DNA of 5,069 bases, taken from Planctomycetota bacterium. GTDB taxonomy: Bacteria; Planctomycetota; Phycisphaerae; Sedimentisphaerales; Anaerobacaceae. Shown here in pieces: positions 1 through 5,069 of this stretch. Positions within the stretch are counted from its first letter, which is position 1, and each line of letters opens with the position of its first letter. The position numbers were made by a program, and so were the translations under genes. The notes beneath the pieces are model-generated. The model searched no databases, had not been told where the DNA came from, and was given only the letters and a program-made list of their open reading frames with translations. The stretch is from the NCBI GenBank assembly GCA_023135255.1, contig JAGLTN010000252.1, positions 1 to 5,069 on the forward strand. Direction: 5' to 3'.

Positions 1-1550
1 GCCTGATTAGAAGCAGGCGCATTTTCAATCAGCAGTTGTCCCGTGACATATCCCCAGCCGGTTAAAACAACGGTCGGGTCTTGCTGGAGAGCTTGTTTAG
101 TAATTTCCCCAAAACCAAGCTCATGTATTACAGTTATCAGACTGTCATTTTCAATTTCTGCAAAAACGAATTTCCCTTGCGAATCAGTTGTTGTTATTTC
201 CAGGCCGCTGCCATCTGCAACTTGGCCGTTGACAATCATTGCGGGATTTGCTGCATTAGAAACTATAACATCAGCGTTTTCTGCTGCGTAGCCCTCAATG
301 CTTACTACATCGCCCGTTATGTCCCGTTGCTTTTCAGGCTCAATAGTTTTTTGTGGTTCTTTGACAGCGGCAGGAGTATTTGCCTCTTCAGGCTCAGCGA
401 TTTTAACCTCTTCGTATCCCAGGCGAGCCTGTATTTTCTCGATAGCATCTAAAAACGGATTAGGTTCGATTTTGCCTCGCAGCTGATCCCTTGTATCGTT
501 ATAAAACAGCTCCAGCGTTTGTATGGATTTTTCATCACCCATTTCGCCAAGGAATTTTGCCAGAATGATTCTGTTTAGAAGATTATCGCCTTCAAATAAA
601 CGGGTAATGCCATTGGCGTCACCTGTGGTAAAACTTTCCATTACCTTTGCGAATTCTATTTCAGCAGAATCGTCAAGGCTGTCAATATCATCAGCTTTAT
701 CAATATCAGATTTGAGCCCCGCGGGTTTTGTAACAACCAAATTAGAATTTTCATTGGCTTTTTCAAGTTGCTTTTGCTGAATAAAGGTAAAAAGTTTTGC
801 TGCTATTACCGCCCCAGCCAATACTACTATGGCAGCTATTATTCTGAATTTGTTAAGAGCTTTTATCCGACGGACGATCTTATTTTTTTTCTGCATAGCT
901 TCTGAAAGTTGAGGCTCCGCAGACACAGGCAAAATTTTGGTAATGTCGTGCAGGGTTTTGCCAGGCGGATTGGTTGAAACAGATTCCTGCTTTATCGCTG
1001 CGACCGCATCGTTGACAATATTCTTGTTTTCACCAAGCTTTCTTTCTTCGTCGCGTAACTCCAAAAAACAAGCCAATTTTTCTTTTGTCTGATGGATCAA
1101 TACCGTGACAGCTTTTTTATTTAAACCGTAAGTCTTTGCGATTTGTTTATTGCTAAGCCCTACGAATTTCGCCAAACAGAATATCTGCGCTTTCTGCGCA
1201 GGCACCTGACTAAGTGCTTTTCTTAATCGACCAGCTAACTCCTGCGATTCGATTTTCGCTAAAGGCTTCGGGCCATTCGTAGGTATTATTACCATATCAG
1301 TAGCGTCTTGTCTGGCTGATTTACTTTGGAAACGCTGGTGCAGTTTGTCGAGAGCTTTGCCGATCGCAGCCTTTGCTATATTTGGGTATATGTTGTTGTC
1401 TCGGATGGGCCTTTGTGTCGATTCTTCATAGACGCTGATAAATGCCTCTTTGAAACACTCCGAAGCTTCATGTGAATTGCTTAAAAGCTGATAAACCACC
1501 TGCCACAGCGAATGGGCATTATCATCTAAGATCTGCTTCCAATCTGTCAT
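1..1550 (-). CDS. ECF-like sigma-70 factor fused to a membrane span and a carboxypeptidase-regulatory-like domain (3' end outside window)
   Basis: The frame is open for 516 codons from ATG 1550 to the window edge. Residues 10-75 resemble sigma region 2 (LWQVVYQLL, then SECFKEAF where DLVQETF is usual). Residues 105-164 resemble region 4, with a helix-turn-helix around GLSNKQIAKTYGLNKKAV and LIHQTKEKL where RLHRARERL is usual. A basic stretch (220-236) precedes one membrane helix (237-256), which puts the sigma part in the cytoplasm and the rest outside. Residues 258-300 are a charged linker, and about 290-375 are helical and unassigned. Residues 411-481 resemble a carboxypeptidase-regulatory-like beta-sandwich (ITGDVVS, TDSQGKF). 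From about 493, LTGWGYVTGQL resembles the PWGRVEG-type repeats that follow such domains in planctomycete proteins. Regions 2 and 4 are recognisable but divergent. It probably acts as a membrane-held transcription initiation factor; its target genes and signal are unknown. The start was chosen by its Shine-Dalgarno site. Confidence 0.85.
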   Translation of the reverse strand, partial: MTDWKQILDDNAHSLWQVVYQLLSNSHEASECFKEAFISVYEESTQRPIRDNNIYPNIAKAAIGKALDKLHQRFQSKSARQDATDMVIIPTNGPKPLAKIESQELAGRLRKALSQVPAQKAQIFCLAKFVGLSNKQIAKTYGLNKKAVTVLIHQTKEKLACFLELRDEERKLGENKNIVNDAVAAIKQESVSTNPPGKTLHDITKILPVSAEPQLSEAMQKKNKIVRRIKALNKFRIIAAIVVLAGAVIAAKLFTFIQQKQLEKANENSNLVVTKPAGLKSDIDKADDIDSLDDSAEIEFAKVMESFTTGDANGITRLFEGDNLLNRIILAKFLGEMGDEKSIQTLELFYNDTRDQLRGKIEPNPFLDAIEKIQARLGYEEVKIAEPEEANTPAAVKEPQKTIEPEKQRDITGDVVSIEGYAAENADVIVSNAANPAMIVNGQVADGSGLEITTTDSQGKFVFAEIENDSLITVIHELGFGEITKQALQQDPTVVLTGWGYVTGQLLIENAPASNQ

Positions 1551-1814
1551 ATACCGATCTTTCCTGTTAATATGCACGACTTTAATACCATTATCGGAAG
1601 ACCACCTCTGTTTTTTGCACAAAAAAACGGAAATAACTGCGCCAAGAGCTATATATATTGCCGGAATCTGCAAAAAATCAGAAATTCTAAAAAATTCCCG
1701 GAATAATTGAAACAAATCTGCCCGACAAGCCTTCTTATATTTACAGCCACAATAAAAGATTCGATTATGGGATACGAACATGCCCAGTCCGAAAAACGGG
1801 TAAAATGAAATTAT
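1551..1814 (-). other. In-frame open extension upstream of the sigma gene; possible membrane-anchored N-terminus
   Basis: Reading upstream from ATG 1550 in the same frame, the minus strand has no stop for 88 codons, until TAA at 1815-1817. The only in-frame ATG is at 1781 and would add 77 residues. That extension would carry a Cys/Lys-rich start (YCGCKYKKACR), an aromatic amphipathic stretch (LFQLFREFFRISDF), a hydrophobic segment (residues about 39-54, PAIYIALGAVISVFL) and then KKQRW. There is no good Shine-Dalgarno site at 1781, and ECF factors normally begin close to region 2, as they would from ATG 1550. It may therefore be untranslated leader or chance openness in AT-rich DNA. Confidence 0.3.
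1559..1565 (-). promoter_or_regulatory. Shine-Dalgarno site of the sigma-factor gene
   Basis: The minus strand reads AGGAAAG, with 8 bases before ATG 1550. This favours 1550 as the start over the in-frame ATG at 1781, which has no comparable purine-rich site. The match is moderate rather than perfect. Confidence 0.55.
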
Positions 1815-1934
1815 TTATTATTCAATTTTCCCTTGCAAAGGCCTACAAACATTGTCAAAATGGCTGTGACATTTTTAAGCGGTTTTGTCTCGATGACTTA
1901 GCAGCAAAAACATAAAACAAGGATTGTTTATTGT

Positions 1935-1939
1935 GGAGG
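1935..1939 (+). promoter_or_regulatory. Shine-Dalgarno site of the TPR lipoprotein gene
   Basis: GGAGG sits 6 bases before ATG 1946, which is ideal spacing. It fixes the start at 1946 and rules out the in-frame TTG at 1931, which lies upstream of the site. Confidence 0.85.
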
Positions 1940-1945
1940 CAAAAA

Positions 1946-2596
1946 ATGAAAATTAGAGCTATTATGATAAGCCTGGCGGTATTGGTTTACATCTTTTTTG
2001 GTTTTGGTTGCACCGTAGAGCAAAAAACGGGCACCGATTCGATAAAAGAAATTAATAAGAATCGCCTGCTTACCAAAATAGGGAAAAATTACAAAAATGC
2101 CAATGCTCATTACAAACTCGGGAAAATATACGCATCTGAAAAGCAATGGCAAAAGGCACTCTACGAATATGATGTCGCACTGAGCTTTGACCCCGCTCAC
2201 TGGCAAACTCAGGCAGCAAAACTAAAAGCTCTCGTCAACAAAGGCCAATCTGCCAAAGCTGATGTCGCTGCGGAAATGTACATAAACCAAAACGTAGGCA
2301 ATATCGAAGGCCCATTAACACTTTCCAAAGCGTTAGAAGACGAAGGACTTGATAAATATGTGGTAAGAAGCTACAAAAGTGGGATAGCAAAATTCCCCGA
2401 TTCCGTAGAATTAAATCGAGGCCTGGGAATGTTCTACCTCAAAAAAGACAACAAAGAAAGTGCGAGACAATATCTTATCAAAAGCTTTGAGCTTGACCCA
2501 ACACAGGCAGATGTTGCAAGCGAATTGGGCAAAATGGGTGTAATACTTGAAAGACCAAAACCAAAACCCAAAAAAGCAAAAGCCAAGAAAAAATAA
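1946..2596 (+). CDS. Small TPR-repeat protein, probable lipoprotein
   Basis: The product is 216 residues from ATG 1946. A short basic start (MKIR) and a hydrophobic stretch lead to Cys22 (IFFGFGC). This looks like a lipoprotein leader, but the lipobox is atypical, with Gly at -3 and Phe at -2. Four 34-residue helical units follow without gaps, at about 52-85, 86-119, 120-153 and 154-187. The first is a near-perfect TPR (Leu58-Gly59, Tyr62, Ala71, Tyr75, Ala78, Pro83). The fourth is clear (Leu160-Gly161, Tyr164, Ala173, Pro185), and the middle two are degenerate. Residues 203-216 form a Lys/Pro/Ala-rich basic tail. TPR units bind other proteins, so a scaffold role at the cell envelope is likely; the partner is unknown. 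It diverges from the sigma gene and converges on the beta-helix gene, so it is probably transcribed alone. If Cys22 is not lipidated, the leader is an ordinary signal peptide or membrane anchor. Confidence 0.85.
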   Translation: MKIRAIMISLAVLVYIFFGFGCTVEQKTGTDSIKEINKNRLLTKIGKNYKNANAHYKLGKIYASEKQWQKALYEYDVALSFDPAHWQTQAAKLKALVNKGQSAKADVAAEMYINQNVGNIEGPLTLSKALEDEGLDKYVVRSYKSGIAKFPDSVELNRGLGMFYLKKDNKESARQYLIKSFELDPTQADVASELGKMGVILERPKPKPKKAKAKKK

Positions 2597-2686
2597 AACA
2601 GTAAATATACAACTTACTCAAACTGACCGAATTTTTTTAAGCCTCCACAATCCGCCAGTCCACAGCTTTGAGGTTTTTTGTCGGCG
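2597..2686. other. Short gap between convergent genes, no clear terminator
   Basis: This 90-base stretch separates the stop codons of the TPR gene and the beta-helix gene. T-runs occur (2632-2638 on the plus strand; the run at 2674-2679 reads as A on the minus strand), but I see no strong GC-rich hairpin placed before a T-run on either strand. Most of it also reads as an out-of-frame protein tail on the minus strand. Confidence 0.5.
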
Positions 2687-2688
2687 CT
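2614..2688 (-). pseudogene. Out-of-frame remnant of the beta-helix/dockerin protein C-terminus
   Basis: Skipping one base at the TAG stop (2687-2689) opens a frame that runs from 2688 to a TAA at 2614-2616. It encodes SADKKPQSCGLADCGG followed by LKKFGQFE. CGLADCGG is the kind of Cys-rich tail that follows dockerin repeats in Phycisphaerae proteins. The in-frame product stops at FALLAK, just before the usual NWL that closes the second dockerin helix (the first repeat has LAQCWL here). I infer a small insertion or deletion at about 2686-2692, either a real mutation or a sequencing or assembly error. Deliberate frameshifting is possible but unsupported by a known slippery motif. Confidence 0.55.
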
Positions 2689-4987
2689 ATTTTGCCAGCA
2701 AAGCGAAGTCATCAAGATTAACAATTCCATTGCGATTAAGATCGCCGACAGCCTCAGCCTCACTTACAAGCCAGCATTGTGCCAACTGAGCCATGTCCGC
2801 CAGATCAACAGCATTGTCGTTATTAATATCCGCCAGCAAAGACAACCCGATCGGCCCCAGAGACGCCCAACTGGTTCCGCCGAAATACCCAAGATTAATT
2901 CTGATGTTTTCGCCGAAATAATTATTAGGATCCTGTGCGATAGTTACAGGTTCATCAGCTAAGCTGCAACCGGGATTGCCCGCATTTATGCATTTGCTGG
3001 TAACATCGTCCCATGTCCAAATATCTCTGTCATTGGTAATATCCCATCGCCAGCCGGCACTTTTTAAATGGTAATCATTATTATTAACATCAGCAAACAT
3101 TGGGTCACAGTCAATATTTCCCAGCCCATCAAAACCGCCCGCAATGTCACAATACGTCAGCTTTGGTATTGTCAAACTGCCCGAAATCTGAGACGAACCA
3201 TTATCCCAGATAATCGAGTTTGTGATATAGGTATTCGTATAGCTTCTCCAAAAATACAAACCACCTCCCACATTATCAGCGATCGTACAATTTCTGATAT
3301 CAGGCGAACCATCACGTTGGCAGTACAATCCAAACTCATCATTTTTAGCGATCAAACAATTTTGAATAGTCGGAAAACTGCTGTCATGAATGTCCATTCC
3401 CGCAGTTTGATTATTACAGAACCTGCAATTGATGATAGTCGGGCTTGAAATAAAAATATCGCATCCCTTACCATTATTGAAGAAATTACAGTTTATAATC
3501 GTAGGCCCTGAGCGGTCACAATAGAAGCCAACATTTGAATCCATAATCGTAAAGCCTTCCAGATAGCAGTTCGCATTCTGACCACCCGCAAACAACACTG
3601 CAACATTGCAATCAGAGATGACAGTTGCCGCAACGACATTAGCATCAAGCGGATCACTGGATCGCAGAGTGATATTCTTATCTTCAAAGTCAACAGCCGT
3701 CGTGTATGTTCCCGTTGGAACAACGACCTCATCACCATCGTTTGAAAGATGGATCGCATCACGAATGAAATCATATCTTTCGCCGGTAGTGATGTTTTCA
3801 ATCCCTCCATCGATTATTGAATAATAATGTTTAAGGTTGATGGCCTTTGCTCTGCCATAGGAATCGCTCTGCCAGATAATATTATCGCCGCAGATATCCG
3901 GCGACAATCCTATATAATTTTCTGATATTGGCAACTCTAAAACCAGATTATCCCTGATGAGCATTGAAGCTCTGATAAAATAATCCACCTGATATTCATT
4001 TATCATTGTCGCTTCGACATAAGCAATAACATTATTATCAATAGCAGCCATCCCAAAATTACCACCGCCAGGCGTAATGACAAATTCTTCTATATTATTA
4101 ATATCCGATATATCAGTGGCATAGACACTAATATTATTGGGGTCTCTATAATCTGTCCAGACAACAATATCACCACTGATAGCAGGATCGTTTTGCACGC
4201 ATGGGTCGTTACAAATTGTAAAAATCCTGATGTTATTTATATCAGAAATATCCGCCCCGTAAATATCACCTTTACCTTCCCAGATAACGATATCATCGCT
4301 GATATCAATAACATCATCAAAATCAGAGCCGTAGTACCAGTAAGGATAAGGGTCCCTGTTGCCGACATTGCTATCGATAGTGAAAAACACAGGATTGTCA
4401 TAATCGGAAATATCCGCTCCGCAAATATTGTAAGGCGTATTAAACCAGTTGCAAGGGTCTTCCGCCGGCAGCAGATCAAGACCGAAATGTTCAAGCCAGA
4501 CAATTTTATTCCCTGATATAGCCGGGTGGCTGTAAGATTGGCTATAAGTATTGTCAAATCCAATAAGCTTTTTACTCTCATCCGTGGACAGCTTGCCCAT
4601 ATATATACTTGTAAGACATGGCTCATGCAGATAAGGCCCAAAAGTTTTACCATCGCCTTGCCATACCACAATATCCCCATCAACATCGGGATTAGTAGAC
4701 AGCCCATATTGTTCAAATCTTTCTATAGTTTCTCCCCCGATTTTTCTATACCTGATTGACCATGTATAATCGCAGGCTCCACCAACAGCATATACAGCAT
4801 AATCTTCTGATATCCTCGGGTAATGTGCATATCGATCACTCGGAACATCAATGTCAAACTCTGTTTCATCAACAAATACCTCAACCGAATTGGCATCTCC
4901 TACAGCAGCAACAGGCGGCAGCACCTCCGCAGATGCAATAGATGATGTTAAAAAGATTACCAGACAAAGAATTCTTAACGGATTCAT
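2687..4987 (-). CDS. Secreted beta-propeller / right-handed beta-helix protein with C-terminal type I dockerin
   Basis: The product is 766 residues. A signal peptide (1-20) ends in ASA before EVLPP. Residues about 55-385 hold around seven propeller strands of the type SGDIVVW (103, 158, 230, 271, 317 and 366 are clear), three of them linked to DISDINN-like motifs (192, 246, 292). This resembles the TolB-like surface beta-propeller repeats. Residues about 388-640 form a parallel beta-helix that opens with YDFIRDAIHLSNDGDEVVV. Its rungs share PTIINC-like cores at 495, 516, 539 and 562. Two dockerin calcium loops follow at 720-731 (DINNDNAVDLAD) and 749-760 (DLNRNGIVNLDD). The protein is probably exported and surface-attached or released. 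Beta-helices of this sort often bind or cleave polysaccharides, but no catalytic residues are identifiable, so no enzyme activity is claimed. The second dockerin helix is cut short by TAG, apparently through a frame disruption. The start is supported by a strong Shine-Dalgarno site. Confidence 0.92.
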   Translation of the reverse strand: MNPLRILCLVIFLTSSIASAEVLPPVAAVGDANSVEVFVDETEFDIDVPSDRYAHYPRISEDYAVYAVGGACDYTWSIRYRKIGGETIERFEQYGLSTNPDVDGDIVVWQGDGKTFGPYLHEPCLTSIYMGKLSTDESKKLIGFDNTYSQSYSHPAISGNKIVWLEHFGLDLLPAEDPCNWFNTPYNICGADISDYDNPVFFTIDSNVGNRDPYPYWYYGSDFDDVIDISDDIVIWEGKGDIYGADISDINNIRIFTICNDPCVQNDPAISGDIVVWTDYRDPNNISVYATDISDINNIEEFVITPGGGNFGMAAIDNNVIAYVEATMINEYQVDYFIRASMLIRDNLVLELPISENYIGLSPDICGDNIIWQSDSYGRAKAINLKHYYSIIDGGIENITTGERYDFIRDAIHLSNDGDEVVVPTGTYTTAVDFEDKNITLRSSDPLDANVVAATVISDCNVAVLFAGGQNANCYLEGFTIMDSNVGFYCDRSGPTIINCNFFNNGKGCDIFISSPTIINCRFCNNQTAGMDIHDSSFPTIQNCLIAKNDEFGLYCQRDGSPDIRNCTIADNVGGGLYFWRSYTNTYITNSIIWDNGSSQISGSLTIPKLTYCDIAGGFDGLGNIDCDPMFADVNNNDYHLKSAGWRWDITNDRDIWTWDDVTSKCINAGNPGCSLADEPVTIAQDPNNYFGENIRINLGYFGGTSWASLGPIGLSLLADINNDNAVDLADMAQLAQCWLVSEAEAVGDLNRNGIVNLDDFALLAK

Positions 4988-4994
4988 TAGTAAA

Positions 4995-5001
4995 ACCTCC
5001 T
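4995..5001 (-). promoter_or_regulatory. Shine-Dalgarno site of the beta-helix gene
   Basis: The minus strand reads AGGAGGT with 7 bases before ATG 4987. This is close to the ideal anti-16S match and confirms the start, which is also directly followed by a signal peptide. Confidence 0.85.
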
Positions 5002-5042
5002 CAAAAAATTAAAATCACCGCTTAATCTCCTGTTAACGCCCG

Positions 5043-5062
5043 ACTACTGAAAACTCAGAAGT
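5043..5062. repeat. Short interrupted inverted repeat upstream of the beta-helix gene
   Basis: ACT-A-CTGA, a 4-base loop AAAC, then TCAG-A-AGT form a 7-pair stem with one A/A mismatch. No T-run follows on either strand, so it is not a standard terminator. It lies 56-75 bases upstream of ATG 4987 and could be an operator, an mRNA leader hairpin, or chance. All three minus-strand frames are closed within about 26 bases of the window edge, so no upstream gene reaches the leader. Confidence 0.25.
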
Positions 5063-5069
5063 TCATTAT

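Larger units (their letters stand above)
1551..1945. other. Intergenic region between divergent genes
   Basis: This 395-base AT-rich gap must hold the start signals for the sigma gene (leftward) and the TPR gene (rightward). I found no convincing pair of -35 and -10 boxes for either. TTGACA occurs on the minus strand at 1853-1858, but nothing like TATAAT lies 16-18 bases downstream. TGTCA (1853-1857) and TGACA (1867-1871) form a short inverted repeat with a 9-base spacer, which could be an operator half-site pair or chance. A 36-codon plus-strand frame (1805-1915) is present, but its ribosome site is poor. No tRNA, insertion sequence or CRISPR-like repeats are visible. Confidence 0.5.

Noticed and set aside
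43..780. Several plus-strand open frames (43-291, 81-452, 298-486, 523-780)
   Set aside because: They lie wholly inside the minus-strand sigma fusion gene, have no recognisable domains, and are antisense shadows of it.
1853..1858. Perfect TTGACA on the minus strand as a -35 box for the sigma gene
   Set aside because: No TATAAT-like hexamer at 16-18 bases; the nearest AT-rich candidates are about 30 bases away.
1853..1876. TGTCA/TGACA inverted repeat followed by T-run as a terminator
   Set aside because: Five-pair AT-containing stem with a 9-base loop is too weak, and no gene ends just upstream on the plus strand.
1928..2206. Minus-strand frame of 92 codons opposite the TPR gene
   Set aside because: Antisense to a clear TPR gene with an ideal ribosome site; no recognisable protein features.
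2644..2664. Repeated TGTGGA on the minus strand in the convergent gap
   Set aside because: Two 6-base copies only; explained by the two Cys-Gly codon pairs of the out-of-frame CGLADCGG tail.
2547..2789. Plus-strand frame overlapping the end of the TPR gene
   Set aside because: Starts inside the Lys-rich tail of the TPR gene in another frame and runs antisense into the dockerin; no ribosome site or domain.
3225..3500. Spaced similar segments suggesting a CRISPR-like array
   Set aside because: The similarity is at protein level, from beta-helix rungs, with no identical DNA repeats or unique spacers.
2678..4941. Plus- and minus-strand frames overlapping the beta-helix gene (e.g. 3068-3448 +, 3493-3810 -, 4237-4716 -)
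   Set aside because: The long frame has a signal peptide, repeats and dockerin; the others are repeat-derived shadows without domain sense.

Overview
The window looks like a piece of a planctomycete chromosome, most likely class Phycisphaerae (Sedimentisphaerales-like). This is inferred from protein architecture, not from a marker gene. The clues are a secreted beta-propeller/beta-helix protein ending in a type I dockerin, with wording typical of that group (SIIWDNG, GNIDCDPMFAD, YHLKSAGWRWD), and an ECF-like sigma factor fused through a membrane span to a carboxypeptidase-regulatory-like domain.

Layout: (1) 1-1550, minus strand, holds the first 516 codons of a sigma-factor fusion. Its 3' end lies beyond the left edge. 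(2) 1551-1945 is a gap between divergent genes. Its minus strand stays open for 88 codons in frame with the sigma gene and encodes a possible extra membrane segment. No firm promoter was found there. (3) 1946-2596, plus strand, encodes a small TPR protein with a lipoprotein-like leader. (4) 2597-2686 is a short convergent gap. It contains an out-of-frame remnant of the natural C-terminus of the next gene. (5) 2687-4987, minus strand, encodes a 766-residue secreted protein: signal peptide, about seven propeller repeats, right-handed beta-helix, dockerin. (6) 4988-5069 is its leader, with a strong Shine-Dalgarno site.

The three genes do not form an operon: the sigma and TPR genes diverge, and the TPR and beta-helix genes converge. 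All three products are predicted to act at or across the cell envelope. A functional link is possible (a membrane-tethered regulator beside a surface protein), but the sequence does not show one. The most notable points are the membrane-anchored sigma factor, the frame-disrupted dockerin tail, and the in-frame upstream extension of the sigma gene.
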